Below, piece after piece: positions 1 to 9,923 of a stretch of 59,909 nucleotides of DNA. Within the stretch, counting starts at the first letter, position 1. Each line of letters starts with the position of its first letter. The position numbers and the translations under genes are program-made. Below the pieces are notes generated by a model. That model did no database searches. It was given only the letters and a program-made list of their open reading frames with translations, and had not been told where the DNA came from. The stretch lies in the NCBI RefSeq assembly GCF_002879855.1, contig NZ_PNYB01000032.1:1-59909 (forward strand), in the 5' to 3' direction. Source of the DNA: Trinickia soli. GTDB taxonomy: Bacteria > Pseudomonadota > Gammaproteobacteria > Burkholderiales > Burkholderiaceae.

Positions 1-34
1 CCCGCCGCCCGCCCTCTCTTTTTGCTCGTTCCGC

Positions 35-1780
35 ATGACTCGAATCGTCACCCGCGCGTGCCCGCCCGCCGATGAAGCAGCGCTCATCCGGCACGGCCTG
101 CACCCGATCCTGGCCCGTTTGTATGCCGCGCGAGGCGTGCGCCTACCCGATGAGATCGAAACGGCGCTCACGCGCCTCGTGCCGCCGGCCGATCTCAAGG
201 GAGTGGACGATGCGGCGCAATTGCTCGCGCAAGCCGTCCTCGCGCGCAAGCGCCTGCTCGTCGTGGCGGACTACGACTGCGACGGCGCAACCGCCTGCGC
301 CGTGGCTGTGCGCGGGATGCGCATGTTCGGCGCGCAGATCGACTATCTCGTTCCGAACCGCTTCCAGTACGGTTACGGGCTGACGCCCGAGATCGTCGAG
401 CTTGCCGCCACGCGCAAGCCCGATCTGCTGATCACCGTCGATAACGGCATCGCGAGCGTCGATGGCGTCGCCGCCGCCAACGCGCTCGGCATCGACGTGC
501 TCGTCACCGATCATCATCTGCCCGGAGAAACGCTTCCCGCGGCGCGCGCGATCGTCAACCCGAACCAGCCCGGCTGCCGTTTTCCGAGCAAATGCATCGC
601 GGGCGTCGGCGTCATGTTCTACGTGCTGCTCGCGCTGCGCGCCCGCCTGCGCGAGCTCGGCGCATTCGGCGAAGGGGGCGCGCTCGCCAAAGCCGGCATC
701 GCCGAGCCGCGGCTCGATGGTCTGCTCGACCTCGTCGCCCTCGGCACCGTGGCCGACGTCGTCAGGCTTGACGGCAACAACCGCGTGCTCGTCGCGCAAG
801 GCTTGTCACGCATCCGCCGCGGCCGTATGCAGCCGGGCGTCGCCGCCCTCTTCCGTGCGGCCGGCCGCGAAGCGCGCACTGCCTCGGGTTTCGATCTGGG
901 CTTCGCATTGGGTCCGCGCCTGAATGCCGCCGGGCGACTGTCGGACATGTCGCTCGGCATCGAATGCCTGACGACGGACGACGTGGGCCGTGCCTGGGAA
1001 CTCGCGCAGCAGCTCGACGCGATGAATCGCGAGCGGCGCGAGATTGAAGCGGGCATGCAACAGCAGGCGCTCATCGAAATCGCCGCGCTCGAAACCGAGG
1101 ACCGCGCCACGATCACGCTTTTCAACGAGAGCTGGCACCAAGGCGTGATCGGCATCGTCGCGGGCCGGCTGAAAGAAAAATATCACCGCCCGGCATTCAC
1201 CTTCGCCCCGGCCGACGAGAAGGGCGAGCGCGTGAAGGGCTCGGGCCGCTCGATTGCCGGTTTCCATCTACGCGACGCGCTCGATCTGATCGCCAAGCGC
1301 GAGCCCGATCTCATCGTCACGTTCGGTGGCCACGCGATGGCGGCCGGCGTCACGCTCGCCGCGCGCGACGTACCGCGCTTCGCCGCCGCGTTTGAAGCCG
1401 TCGCGCGCGAGCAGCTCGACGACGACGCCCTCGCCCGGGTGGTCATGACCGACGGCGAGCTGGAAGACGCGTATTTCACGCCGCAGGTCGTCGAGCTGAT
1501 CGATGCGGCCGTCTGGGGCCAGGGCTTTCCGGCGCCCACGTTCTCGGGCGAATTCGACGTCGTGTCGCAAGCGCTCGTGAAGGACAAGCATTTGAAGCTG
1601 CAACTCGCGCGCGGCCGCCAACGCTTTCAGGCAATCTGGTTCAACCACACCGAGTCGCTGCCGGCGCGCGCCCGGCTTGCGTATCGGCTCGCGGCCGACA
1701 GTTGGAACGGCGTCGTGCGCGTGCAACTCATCGTCGAACACGCGACAGGCGTCCAGGCGGGGGACAACGCGAGACGCTGA
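35..1780 (+). CDS. recJ: single-stranded-DNA-specific exonuclease RecJ
   Basis: RecJ degrades single-stranded DNA 5' to 3' and acts in RecF-pathway recombination and mismatch repair in the cytoplasm. The 581-residue product has the DHH phosphoesterase motifs: DYDCDGAT at about 79-86, DNGIAS near 136, TDHH near 158 (the DHH signature), and GVGVMF near 190. The DHHA1 domain is marked by GRSIAGFHLRDALD and FGGHAMAAG near 430. Length is normal for the family. The ATG at 35 is the first start in the window and gives a complete N-terminus; only 34 bases precede it, so its promoter is not visible. prfB follows 113 bases downstream on the same strand. Confidence 0.97.
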   Translation: MTRIVTRACPPADEAALIRHGLHPILARLYAARGVRLPDEIETALTRLVPPADLKGVDDAAQLLAQAVLARKRLLVVADYDCDGATACAVAVRGMRMFGAQIDYLVPNRFQYGYGLTPEIVELAATRKPDLLITVDNGIASVDGVAAANALGIDVLVTDHHLPGETLPAARAIVNPNQPGCRFPSKCIAGVGVMFYVLLALRARLRELGAFGEGGALAKAGIAEPRLDGLLDLVALGTVADVVRLDGNNRVLVAQGLSRIRRGRMQPGVAALFRAAGREARTASGFDLGFALGPRLNAAGRLSDMSLGIECLTTDDVGRAWELAQQLDAMNRERREIEAGMQQQALIEIAALETEDRATITLFNESWHQGVIGIVAGRLKEKYHRPAFTFAPADEKGERVKGSGRSIAGFHLRDALDLIAKREPDLIVTFGGHAMAAGVTLAARDVPRFAAAFEAVAREQLDDDALARVVMTDGELEDAYFTPQVVELIDAAVWGQGFPAPTFSGEFDVVSQALVKDKHLKLQLARGRQRFQAIWFNHTESLPARARLAYRLAADSWNGVVRVQLIVEHATGVQAGDNARR

Positions 1781-1856
1781 AACAAAGCCAGGCAGGGGCG
1801 AGGCACAATCTCCCGCGACGCCTCGCTCAAGCAGCCGGGACAAGGCCCCGATCGGC

Positions 1857-1862
1857 TATAAT
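1857..1862 (+). promoter_or_regulatory. -10 box of prfB promoter
   Basis: A perfect TATAAT lies 31 bases before the prfB ATG, in the recJ-prfB gap. No good -35 hexamer is seen at 16-18 bases spacing, so the promoter call rests on the -10 alone. Predicted leader is about 25 nt. Confidence 0.5.
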
Positions 1863-1893
1863 TTCTCCTTTTTACGAAGCCGAAAAGATCGAC

Positions 1894-2998
1894 ATGGAAG
1901 CCGAACGCCTGAACGCGATCGAAAGCTCACTGGCAGACCTGCGCCGACGCGCGGGCGAGCTACGGGGGTATCTTTGACTACGACGCCAAAGCCGCGCGCC
2001 TGGCTGAAGTCAACAAGGAACTCGAAGATCCGAACGTCTGGAACGACTCGAAGCATGCCCAGGCCCTCGGCCGGGACAAGAAATCGCTCGAAGGCGTCGT
2101 TCTGACCCTGTCCGCACTCGATACCGATTTGCGCGACGCGCAGGATCTGTTCGACATGGCTCGCGAAGAGGACGACGAAGACACGCTCATCGCCTGCGAA
2201 GACGACGCCGCGAAAATCGAGGCGCGCGTGGCCGATCTCGAGTTCCGCCGGATGTTCTCGAACCCGGCCGACCCGAACAACGCCTTTATCGACATCCAGG
2301 CCGGCGCCGGCGGCACCGAAGCCTGCGATTGGGCGTCGATGCTGCTGCGCCAGTACCTGCGCTATTGCGAGCGCAAGGGTTTCAAGACCGAGGTGCTCGA
2401 AGAATCGGAAGGCGACGTTGCCGGCATCAAGAACGCGACGATCAAAGTCGAGGGCGAATACGCCTACGGCTTCCTGCGCACCGAAACGGGCATCCACCGC
2501 CTCGTGCGCAAATCGCCGTTCGATTCGTCGGGCGGGCGGCACACGTCGTTCTCGTCGGTATTCGTCTACCCCGAAATCGACGATTCGATCGAAGTCGACA
2601 TCAACCCGGCCGATTTGCGGATCGATACATACCGCGCATCGGGCGCCGGCGGGCAGCACATCAACAAGACCGATTCGGCCGTGCGGATCACGCACCTGCC
2701 GACGGGCATCGTTGTGCAATGCCAGAACGACCGCTCGCAGCACCGTAACCGTGCCGAGGCCATGGCGATGCTCAAATCGCGCCTGTATGAAGCCGAAATG
2801 CGCAAGCGCCAGGCCGAGCAGGACAAGCTCGAGTCGAGCAAGACCGACGTGGGCTGGGGCCACCAGATTCGCTCTTACGTGCTCGACCAAAGCCGCGTGA
2901 AGGATCTGCGCACCAACGTCGAAATGAGCAACACGAAGGCCGTGCTCGACGGCGATCTCGACGATTTCATCAGCGCGAGCCTGAAGCAAGGCGTCTAA
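1894..2998 (+). CDS. prfB: peptide chain release factor 2, with programmed +1 frameshift
   Basis: RF2 recognises UAA and UGA and triggers peptide release on the ribosome. The gene is in two frames. The zero frame runs from ATG 1894 for 27 codons to an in-frame TGA at 1975-1977; after CTT (1972-1974) reading continues in +1 at GAC (1976-1978) to TAA at 2998, giving 367 residues. The second part carries the stop-codon reading tripeptide SPF (about 207-209) and the catalytic GGQ (about 252-254). This is the classic autoregulatory arrangement, not a broken gene: low RF2 lets the ribosome pause at TGA and shift. lysS follows after 19 bases, the usual prfB-lysS pair. Confidence 0.96.
1961..1978 (+). 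other. prfB programmed frameshift signal
   Basis: The sequence CGGGGGTATCTTTGAC contains an internal Shine-Dalgarno-like GGGGG, three bases of spacing (TAT), the slippery CTT and the TGA followed by C. It differs from the E. coli site only at the first base. The TGAC context is a weak terminator, which favours slippage. Confidence 0.95.
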
Positions 2999-3017
2999 GC
3001 GCAGCAGCGGACACACC

Positions 3018-4544
3018 ATGACCGAATCGACTCTCCCCCCCGCCGACGCCGCCGTCGACGAGAACAAGATCATCGCCGAGCGCCGCGAGAAATTGCGTCT
3101 GCTGCGCGAGGCGGGCATTGCCTACCCGAACGATTTCGTGCCGACGCACCGCGCGGGCGATCTGCAAACGCAATACGCCGAAGCGGACAAAGACGCGCTC
3201 GAAACCACGGCGCTGCAAGTGGCCATCGCCGGCCGCATGATGCTCAAGCGCGTCATGGGCAAGGCGAGTTTTGCAACCGTCCGAGACGGCTCGGGCCAGA
3301 TCCAGTTCTTCGTGACGCCGGCGGACGTCGGTGAGCAAACCTACGAAGCCTTCAAGAAATGGGATCTCGGCGACATCATCGCCGCCCGCGGCGTGCTGTT
3401 TCGCACGAACAAGGGCGAGCTCTCGGTGCGCTGCACCGAGTTGCGCCTGCTGTCGAAAGCGCTGCGCCCCCTGCCCGACAAGTTCCATGGCTTGTCCGAC
3501 CAGGAAACGCGTTACCGCCAACGCTACGTCGATCTGATCGTCACGCCCGAGGCCCGCAACACGTTCGTTGCGCGCACGAAAACCATTTCGTCGATCCGCA
3601 GGTTCATGTCGGACGCCGGCTTCATGGAAGTCGAAACGCCGATGCTGCATCCGATCCCGGGCGGCGCCGCAGCCAAGCCGTTCGTGACGCATCACAATGC
3701 GCTCGACATGCAGATGTTCATGCGGATTGCACCCGAGCTCTATCTGAAGCGATTGGTCGTCGGTGGCTTCGAACGCGTCTTCGAGATCAACCGCAATTTT
3801 CGGAACGAAGGCGTGTCTCCGCGGCACAATCCCGAATTCACGATGATGGAGTTCTACGCCGCGTACACGAATTACACGTGGCTCATGGACTTCACCGAGG
3901 AGTTGATCCGACAGGCCGCGGTCGATGCGCTCGGTACGGCAAACATTTCGTACCAAGGGCGCGAGCTTGATTTGTCGAAGCCCTTCCATCGTTTGACGAT
4001 CACGCAGGCGATTCGCAAGTACGCGCCCGACTACACCGATGCGCAACTGGGCGACGCCGCATTCCTGCGAACCGAACTCAAGCGTCTTGGCGTCGACACG
4101 ACTCAGCCGATGTTCCTGAACGCCGGCGTCGGCGCTTTGCAATTGGCGCTGTTCGAGGAGACAGCAGAAGCGCAGTTGTGGGAGCCGACGTTCATCATCG
4201 ATTACCCCGTCGAGGTTTCGCCGCTCGCGCGTGCGTCCGATTCCGTGGAAGGCATCACCGAGCGTTTCGAGCTGTTCATCACGGGCCGCGAAATCGCCAA
4301 CGGATTCTCGGAGCTCAACGATCCCGAAGACCAGGCCGCCCGCTTCAAGAAGCAGGTCGAGCAGAAGGATGCCGGCGACGAGGAAGCGATGTACTACGAC
4401 GCCGACTACATTCGCGCACTCGAATACGGCATGCCGCCGACAGGCGGCTGCGGGATCGGCATCGACCGCCTTGTCATGTTGCTGACCGACAGCCCCAGCA
4501 TTCGCGACGTCATCCTGTTCCCGCACCTGCGCCGCGAGGACTGA
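3018..4544 (+). CDS. lysS: lysyl-tRNA synthetase, class II
   Basis: Charges tRNA-Lys with lysine. The 508-residue protein has an N-terminal OB-fold anticodon-binding domain (about 60-165) and a class II catalytic core with motif 2 at [14 protein letters not shown] (about 261-274) and motif 3 at [13 protein letters not shown] (about 476-488). Length matches bacterial LysRS. The ATG at 3018 lies 19 bases after prfB and is likely co-transcribed with it. A strong intrinsic terminator follows 37 bases after the stop. Confidence 0.97.
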   Translation: MTESTLPPADAAVDENKIIAERREKLRLLREAGIAYPNDFVPTHRAGDLQTQYAEADKDALETTALQVAIAGRMMLKRVMGKASFATVRDGSGQIQFFVTPADVGEQTYEAFKKWDLGDIIAARGVLFRTNKGELSVRCTELRLLSKALRPLPDKFHGLSDQETRYRQRYVDLIVTPEARNTFVARTKTISSIRRFMSDAGFMEVETPMLHPIPGGAAAKPFVTHHNALDMQMFMRIAPELYLKRLVVGGFERVFEINRNFRNEGVSPRHNPEFTMMEFYAAYTNYTWLMDFTEELIRQAAVDALGTANISYQGRELDLSKPFHRLTITQAIRKYAPDYTDAQLGDAAFLRTELKRLGVDTTQPMFLNAGVGALQLALFEETAEAQLWEPTFIIDYPVEVSPLARASDSVEGITERFELFITGREIANGFSELNDPEDQAARFKKQVEQKDAGDEEAMYYDADYIRALEYGMPPTGGCGIGIDRLVMLLTDSPSIRDVILFPHLRRED

Positions 4545-4580
4545 CGCGCCCCGGCCACAGCAGTTTGTAACCATCGGTAA

Positions 4581-4616
4581 AAGCCGTCCGCAGCCTCGCT
4601 TCGGGCGGCTTTTTTT
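4581..4616 (+). terminator. rho-independent terminator of prfB-lysS
   Basis: Arms AAGCCGTCCG (4581-4590) and CGGGCGGCTT (4602-4611) pair over 10 positions with one G-T wobble, followed by a run of T to 4616. Confidence 0.9.
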
Positions 4617-4791
4617 CGTCCGATCTCACCCTTGCAAAAACGTCAGATTCGTTCGCTCCCACAAGAAAACGCGCGCCGGCCTGCTTTGAATCGTTTAAGC
4701 GGCGTTACAAATTGAAACGAGCGCCTCCCGCCGATGACGGACACTAGCGATGTTTAGACCGCACATCCTTCGTTATTCGCGGAGGCACAAC

Positions 4792-5586
4792 ATGAACAAT
4801 CCGACCACATCCCCTCGCCGCTTACACCCGCTGATTGCGGTGGCGGCCGGCACCATTATCGTCGCAAGCCTGGCCGCCACGGCCGCTATTACGGGCGTGT
4901 TCCCGAAGGCGTCCAGTTCCAGCTTCCAAACCGATCAATCGCAGACGGCCCAAGTGGGCTCGCAACCGGTCGTCGACTCGGCCGCGCCGGCCAACACGGC
5001 CAATGTGGCCGGGCCGACGAGCGAGCAACCGCAGCCATCGGCGCCGTTGTCTGCTCAACCGTCGCGCTTGGCGCAGGCAGCACCATCGGCGCCAGGCCAG
5101 CCCACTTACACAGGGCAGCCGGGCCAACCTTCGTACGCTCAGCAGCAGCCCTACGAGCCGGCACCCGGTCAGCCGCGGCAATATGCGCAGCAACAGCAAC
5201 TCGCGCAACAACCGTACGCTGAGCCGCAGCGGCCAAGCGGCCAATCGGCCTATTGCTCGACCTGTGGCACCGTTGAATCGATCGCGGCCGTCAGGCACGA
5301 GGGACATGGAACGGGTGTCGGCGCAGTGGGCGGTGCGGTGGTCGGCGGCCTGCTCGGCAACCAATTCGGCCGCGGCAACGGACGGCTGGGCATGACCGCG
5401 CTCGGCGCTGTCGGCGGCGGCTTCGCCGGCAATGCAGTGGAAAAGCATTTGCGCAGCGAAACAAGCTACCAAGTGCGCGTTCGCATGCAGAACGGCCATC
5501 TGCGTTACTTCAACTATCGCCAGCCGCCGGGGTTCCAGCAAGGCGAACGCGTTCACATCGAACACGGCACGCTCGCGGCCGGCTGA
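4792..5586 (+). CDS. membrane-anchored glycine-zipper 2TM domain protein
   Basis: 264 residues. The ATG at 4792 is chosen because GGAGG sits at 4781-4785; an in-frame ATG at 4750 has no ribosome site. One hydrophobic segment near residues 18-36 looks like an uncleaved anchor or signal. A low-complexity linker rich in Pro, Gln and Ala (about 45-160) is followed by a glycine zipper with repeated G-x3-G (VGAVGGAVVGGLLGNQFG) in about 180-225, and a basic C-terminal tail. Glycine-zipper proteins of the SlyB/PcpA type sit in the envelope of Gram-negatives; the exact role is not known. It stands alone between two terminators. Confidence 0.85.
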   Translation: MNNPTTSPRRLHPLIAVAAGTIIVASLAATAAITGVFPKASSSSFQTDQSQTAQVGSQPVVDSAAPANTANVAGPTSEQPQPSAPLSAQPSRLAQAAPSAPGQPTYTGQPGQPSYAQQQPYEPAPGQPRQYAQQQQLAQQPYAEPQRPSGQSAYCSTCGTVESIAAVRHEGHGTGVGAVGGAVVGGLLGNQFGRGNGRLGMTALGAVGGGFAGNAVEKHLRSETSYQVRVRMQNGHLRYFNYRQPPGFQQGERVHIEHGTLAAG

Positions 5587-5695
5587 AGATCCTGGAGGCA
5601 ATGGAGGCAAAGCGCCTCCCGGCAGCGAAGCGCAGGTCACAGACCCGCGCCGCCAATGAGCCACCCAACGAGCCACCCAATCCGGCGTCAGCCAT

Positions 5696-5728
5696 AAAAA
5701 AGGCGACCATGCTTCGGTCGCCTTTTTT
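5696..5728. terminator. bidirectional terminator between glycine-zipper gene and iscX
   Basis: AAAAAAGGCGACC (5696-5708) and GGTCGCCTTTTTT (5716-5728) are perfect complements with a 7-base loop. The A and T tracts let it stop both the + strand gene and the minus-strand isc operon. Confidence 0.92.
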
Positions 5729-5789
5729 CATATCCGCAATCAACGCATGTGCAGCAGGCCTGCCCGGCCCACCGCTCACTCGCCGAGTT

Positions 5790-5987
5790 TCACTCGGCCG
5801 CGTCTTCGATCCAAGCCAGTTGGATTGCTTCGAGAATCTTTTCGCCGGACCGGTTGGGATCGTCATCGAAACCGTCGAGTTCCATGACCCACCGATGCAA
5901 GTCCGTGAAGCGAATCTGCTGCGGATCGATCTCCGGGTGCTTGTCGGTGAGGGCCATCGCGATATCTTGCACGTCCGTCCACTTCAT
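5790..5987 (-). CDS. iscX: IscX, small Fe-S assembly regulator
   Basis: 65 residues starting MKWTDVQDIAMAL, with the conserved DIDPxxIRFTDLHxWV-type core and the acidic AWIEDA end. IscX binds IscS and iron and tunes cluster assembly. The ATG at 5987 has GGAGGGAG a few bases upstream. It is the last gene of the isc operon, 20 bases after fdx, and ends before a bidirectional terminator. Confidence 0.94.
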   Translation of the reverse strand: MKWTDVQDIAMALTDKHPEIDPQQIRFTDLHRWVMELDGFDDDPNRSGEKILEAIQLAWIEDAAE

Positions 5988-6007
5988 GGCTGCTCCCTCC
6001 TTCGGTC

Positions 6008-6349
6008 TTAGTGATTTTCTTTCGCGTGATTGATCGAGTAACGCGGGATCTCTATGACGAGATCCTTGTCCTGCGGCACTTGCGTCTGACATGAGAGCCG
6101 CGAGGTGGGCTCGAGCCCCCACGCCTTGTCGAGCAGATCGTCTTCGTCTTCCTCGGACGGCGTGAGCGCTTCAAAGCCTTCCCGCACGATCACATGACAC
6201 GTGGTGCAAGCGCAAGACTTTTCGCATGCGTGCTCGATTTCGATGCCGTGTTCGAGCAGCGCGTCGCAGACGCTCTCGCCCGGAGTGGCCTCGAACACCG
6301 CGCCTTCCGGGCACAGTTCGGCGTGGGGCAGGACAACGATTTGAGGCAT
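6008..6349 (-). CDS. fdx: [2Fe-2S] ferredoxin of the ISC system
   Basis: 113-residue adrenodoxin-type ferredoxin that supplies electrons for cluster assembly. Cluster ligands are C42, C48, C51 and C87 (ACEKSCACTTC, then RLSC), the same numbering as E. coli Fdx. The ATG at 6349 is chosen by alignment with the family; a longer in-frame start adds 19 unlike residues. It lies 76 bases after hscA and 20 before iscX. Confidence 0.95.
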   Translation of the reverse strand: MPQIVVLPHAELCPEGAVFEATPGESVCDALLEHGIEIEHACEKSCACTTCHVIVREGFEALTPSEEDEDDLLDKAWGLEPTSRLSCQTQVPQDKDLVIEIPRYSINHAKENH

Positions 6350-6425
6350 AGAAAATTCCGTTCTAACTGTAGGATGCGGGGCGGCAAGCGGCGCTCGCCT
6401 TGTCATTTTATAGCGGTGCCCGGCC

Positions 6426-8291
6426 TCAGATTTCGTCGAGCTTGCGACCGGTCAACGCTTGACGAATGCTCTTGTTCATTCGCCGCGCCGCGAATTCGTC
6501 GGTTCGTTCTGCCAGCGCTTTGGTCGCCGTTTCGATGGCGTCGGCGTCGGAACTCTGCGCCGCATCGCGCAATCGCGCGAGCGACTCGTCCACTTGCGCT
6601 CGCTCATCGGGCGCGAGCAGTTCGCCGTCGGCAGCCAGCGCAGCCTGCGTCGCCTCGAGCAAACGTTGAGCTTCGACTTGGGCCTCGCGCAGCGCCCGCG
6701 CGCGCATGTCGACGTCCGCCGTTCGGAAACTGTCTTCCAACATGCGGGCGATTTCATCGTCGGCCAGGCCGTACGATGGCTTGACGACCACCGATGCCTC
6801 GACACCCGAGTGCTGCTCGCGGGCGAATACCGACAGCAAGCCGTCTGCGTCGACCTGATAAGTCACACGGATGCGCGCTGCGCCGGCGGCCATCGGCGGA
6901 ATACCGCGCAACTCGAAACGCGCGAGCGAACGGCAATCCGAGACCAGTTCCCGTTCGCCCTGCACGACGTGGATGGCCATGGCCGTTTGGCCGTCCTTGA
7001 AGGTCGTAAACTCTTGCGCGCGCGCGACGGGGATCGTCGAATTGCGCGGAATGATTTTTTCGGCGAGGCCGCCCATCGTCTCGACGCCGAGCGACAGCGG
7101 AATGACGTCGAGCAGCAACCAATCGTCTCCGGTGCGATTGCCGGCCAGCAGATCGGCTTGAATAGCCGCGCCGAGTGCCACCACCTGGTCGGGGTCGAGA
7201 TCGGTCAACGGCGGTTTGCCGAAGAACGCTTCGACGGCGCGGCGAATCACAGGCATGCGCGTGGCGCCGCCGACGAGCACAACCCCTTTGACATCCTGCG
7301 GCGCGATCTTCGCATCGCGCAGCGCCTTGCGCGTCGGCCCAAGCGTGCGTTCGACGAGCGAGCGGACAAGCTCGGCGAACCGGCTTTCGGTAATGGACAC
7401 CGAGATCGACGTGCCGTCGGCCAGCGTCGCCTCGACCGCCGCTTGCGGCACCGTCGACAACGCCTCTTTCGCGCTGCGCACGCGGTCGAGCAGCAGACGG
7501 ACGTCTTCGGGCGCGAGACCCTGCGGCGCAAGCCCGACTTCGGTCAACACGTGGCGGAACAGGATGTGGTCGAAGTCGTCCCCGCCAAGCGCGGAATCGC
7601 CGCCGGCAGCGAGCACTTCGAACACGCCCTTGGTCAGCTTCAGAATCGACAAATCGAACGTGCCGCCGCCGAGATCGTAGACGGCGTAGAGGCCTTCGGC
7701 GCCATGATCCAACCCGTATGCGATGGCGGCCGCCGTCGGCTCGTTGAGCAGGCGCAATACGTTGAGCCCGGCCAATCGCGCTGCATCTTTCGTTGCCTGG
7801 CGCTGCGCTTCGTCGAAGTAGGCCGGCACGGTGATGACCGCGCCGACGAGCTCGTCGCCGAGCGAATCCTCGGCTCGCTGGCGCAGCGTGGCCAGGATCT
7901 CCGCCGATACCTCGACGGGGCTCTTCACGCCATCGATCGTGCGGATCTGCACCATGCCCGGCGCATCGACGAATTCGTACGGGGCGTTCTCCGCGCCCTC
8001 CACTTCCTGCCTCCCGCGCCCCATGAAGCGCTTGACCGAGACAATGGTGTTGCGCGGATCGAGCACGGCTTCCTCTTTGGCCGTATGGCCGATGCGGCGC
8101 CCGCCGCGTTCGAGGTAGCGCACGACCGAGGGCAGCAAAACGCGCCCCTGCTCGTCCGGCAGCGCTTCGGGAATGCTGTTGCGGACAGCCGCCACGAGCG
8201 AATTCGTGGTGCCTAGATCAATGCCAACCGCCAGCCGCCGCTGATGCGGCGCGGGCGCCATGCCGGGTTCCGAAATTTGCAGTAGAGCCAT
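6426..8291 (-). CDS. hscA: Fe-S protein assembly chaperone HscA (Hsp70 family)
   Basis: Specialised Hsp70 that with HscB releases nascent clusters from IscU, recognising its LPPVK motif. The 621-residue protein has an N-terminal ATPase (DLGTTNS about 25-31, [10 protein letters not shown] about 200) and a C-terminal substrate domain. The start at 8291 ([11 protein letters not shown]) matches the E. coli N-terminus; an in-frame ATG at 8336 would add 15 residues. The gap to hscB upstream is 170 bases, wide for this operon, and holds a small hairpin at 8314-8330. Confidence 0.96.
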   Translation of the reverse strand: MALLQISEPGMAPAPHQRRLAVGIDLGTTNSLVAAVRNSIPEALPDEQGRVLLPSVVRYLERGGRRIGHTAKEEAVLDPRNTIVSVKRFMGRGRQEVEGAENAPYEFVDAPGMVQIRTIDGVKSPVEVSAEILATLRQRAEDSLGDELVGAVITVPAYFDEAQRQATKDAARLAGLNVLRLLNEPTAAAIAYGLDHGAEGLYAVYDLGGGTFDLSILKLTKGVFEVLAAGGDSALGGDDFDHILFRHVLTEVGLAPQGLAPEDVRLLLDRVRSAKEALSTVPQAAVEATLADGTSISVSITESRFAELVRSLVERTLGPTRKALRDAKIAPQDVKGVVLVGGATRMPVIRRAVEAFFGKPPLTDLDPDQVVALGAAIQADLLAGNRTGDDWLLLDVIPLSLGVETMGGLAEKIIPRNSTIPVARAQEFTTFKDGQTAMAIHVVQGERELVSDCRSLARFELRGIPPMAAGAARIRVTYQVDADGLLSVFAREQHSGVEASVVVKPSYGLADDEIARMLEDSFRTADVDMRARALREAQVEAQRLLEATQAALAADGELLAPDERAQVDESLARLRDAAQSSDADAIETATKALAERTDEFAARRMNKSIRQALTGRKLDEI

Positions 8292-8461
8292 TCTGGTCAG
8301 TGTGGTTCGTGCGCCGCCGAGTCGCGGCGGAAACATCGATTATCTCGCGCGGCGCGACCTTCGCGCTGCGCTTATCGCTCCAAGCGGCTCCGGCCCGCAT
8401 GACGTACCGGCGCCCACGTCGTCCGGGCCCGACAAACGGCCCAACCAACGGGAAAGCGCGT

Positions 8462-8989
8462 TCAATGCTCAAGCCGCTCGATTTGCCGGCTGATTTCGCC
8501 TGCGACGCGCTCGAGAAACATCAGTTGCCGTACCGCCTCGGCGGCCGGTTGATCGGCGCCGTTGTCGAGCAGCGCCGAAAGCCGGTCGAAGCGCGCGCGC
8601 TCTTCGTCGCGTAGCTCCTGATGCAATGCCATCAGCTCCCCGACATTTCTGGCGTCGGCCGCATCTTCGACGCGCTCGCGCCATTCCATCTGCTGCATCA
8701 AAAACGCGGGCTCCATCGACGTGTTCTCGGACGCGCCGACATCGACGCCACGCAACGACAACAGATACGTTGCGCGCTTGAGCGGATCGCGCAATGTCTG
8801 ATAGGCCTCGTTCGCGCGCGTGGCCCATTGCATCGCGACGCGCTTCTGCGCCTCGCCCGCTGCCGCGAACCGGTCCGGATGGACCTGCGCCTGCACCGTG
8901 CGGTAGGCATGTTCGAGCGCATCGAGGTCGAGCGAATAGCGTGCCGGCAAATGGAACAAATCGAAGTGACTGTCTTGGATCGAGGACAT
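8462..8989 (-). CDS. hscB: Fe-S assembly co-chaperone HscB
   Basis: J-domain co-chaperone that brings IscU to HscA and stimulates its ATPase. 175 residues, with the HPD motif at 37-39 in an N-terminal J-domain and a C-terminal three-helix IscU-binding domain. Length is typical. It is the first gene after the terminator-like hairpin that follows iscA, so its expression may depend on read-through. Confidence 0.95.
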   Translation of the reverse strand: MSSIQDSHFDLFHLPARYSLDLDALEHAYRTVQAQVHPDRFAAAGEAQKRVAMQWATRANEAYQTLRDPLKRATYLLSLRGVDVGASENTSMEPAFLMQQMEWRERVEDAADARNVGELMALHQELRDEERARFDRLSALLDNGADQPAAEAVRQLMFLERVAGEISRQIERLEH

Positions 8990-9082
8990 GGGATCAATCG
9001 TCGGTCAAACGTCGGTCGAACGTACGTGGCCGCCGCTGCACGGCCCCGCTTCGTTGCTGGGCAGGCTCGGGCGCCCGGAAAC

Positions 9083-9105
9083 AAAAAGGCGGCCCGCGCC
9101 GCCTT
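9083..9105 (-). terminator. intrinsic terminator inside the isc operon, after iscA
   Basis: Read on the minus strand, AAGGCGGC and GCCGCCTT form a perfect 8-bp stem with a 4-base loop, followed by TTTTTGTTT. It lies 28 bases after the iscA stop and 94 before the hscB start, so it would separate iscRSUA from hscBA-fdx-iscX. Confidence 0.8.
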
Positions 9106-9132
9106 ATCGTCCGCGCAAGGCGGCAGGATGCG

Positions 9133-9456
9133 TTATACGCGGAACGACTCGCCGCAGCCGCATTCGTCCTTCACGTTCGGGTTGTTGAACTTGAAGCCCT
9201 CGTTCAACCCTTCCCGCGCAAAGTCCAGTTCCGTGCCGTCGATATAGGCGAGGCTCTTCGGATCGACGACGACTTTCACGCCGTTGCATTCGAAGACCTG
9301 GTCTTCCGGCTCGAGTTCGTCGACATACTCGAGCTTGTAAGCCAAGCCCGAGCACCCCGTCGTCCGCACGCCGAGGCGCAGCCCGACGCCCTTGCCGCGG
9401 CGTGCGAGATACTTCTGGACGTGCTGCGCGGCCTTTTCGGTCAATGTGATCGCCAT
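9133..9456 (-). CDS. iscA: A-type Fe-S carrier IscA
   Basis: 107 residues. The three cluster ligands C35, C99 and C101 are present (TTGCSG and ECGCGESF). Carries iron or clusters from IscU to apoproteins. It starts 14 bases after iscU and is followed by a predicted terminator. Confidence 0.96.
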   Translation of the reverse strand: MAITLTEKAAQHVQKYLARRGKGVGLRLGVRTTGCSGLAYKLEYVDELEPEDQVFECNGVKVVVDPKSLAYIDGTELDFAREGLNEGFKFNNPNVKDECGCGESFRV

Positions 9457-9470
9457 GATGCCGGGTGCGC

Positions 9471-9893
9471 TTACGCGACGTGCTGCTTAGCCTCGTCGTC
9501 GGCCGCTTGCGCGCCGCCGTGACGTTGCTTGTAGTCGGCCACAGCCGCCTTGATCGCGTCTTCCGCGAGGATCGAGCAGTGGATCTTGACGGGCGGCAAT
9601 GCGAGCTCTTCGGCGATCTGCGTGTTCTTGATGGAGAGGGCCTCATCGAGCGTCTTGCCCTTCACCCATTCCGTCACGAGCGAACTCGACGCAATGGCCG
9701 AACCACAGCCGTACGTCTTGAACTTCGCGTCTTCGATGACGCCGTCTGCGCCCACGCGAATCTGCAGCTTCATGACGTCGCCGCAAGCCGGCGCGCCAAC
9801 CATGCCCGTGCCGACCGCGTCGTCGTCCTTGGCGAACGCGCCTACGTTGCGCGGATTTTCATAGTGATCGAGAACTTTACTGCTGTAAGACAT
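9471..9893 (-). CDS. iscU: Fe-S cluster scaffold IscU
   Basis: Scaffold on which IscS sulfur and iron are assembled. 140 residues with ligands C37, C63 and C106 and the HscA-recognition motif LPPVK at 99-103. The start is the ATG at 9893 with AGGAG seven bases upstream, rather than a TTG two codons earlier. It lies 30 bases after iscS. Confidence 0.97.
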   Translation of the reverse strand: MSYSSKVLDHYENPRNVGAFAKDDDAVGTGMVGAPACGDVMKLQIRVGADGVIEDAKFKTYGCGSAIASSSLVTEWVKGKTLDEALSIKNTQIAEELALPPVKIHCSILAEDAIKAAVADYKQRHGGAQAADDEAKQHVA

Positions 9894-9923
9894 GATCAAA
9901 CTCCTGGATTCGTTCGTTCGGCC

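Noticed and set aside
1894-1977. prfB as a broken gene, because of an in-frame TGA at codon 28
   Set aside because: The TGA lies in the classic RF2 frameshift signal and the downstream frame is intact.
5655-5690. Direct repeat GAGCCACCCAA downstream of the glycine-zipper gene
   Set aside because: Two short copies only, with no sign of CRISPR, insertion sequence or regulatory use.
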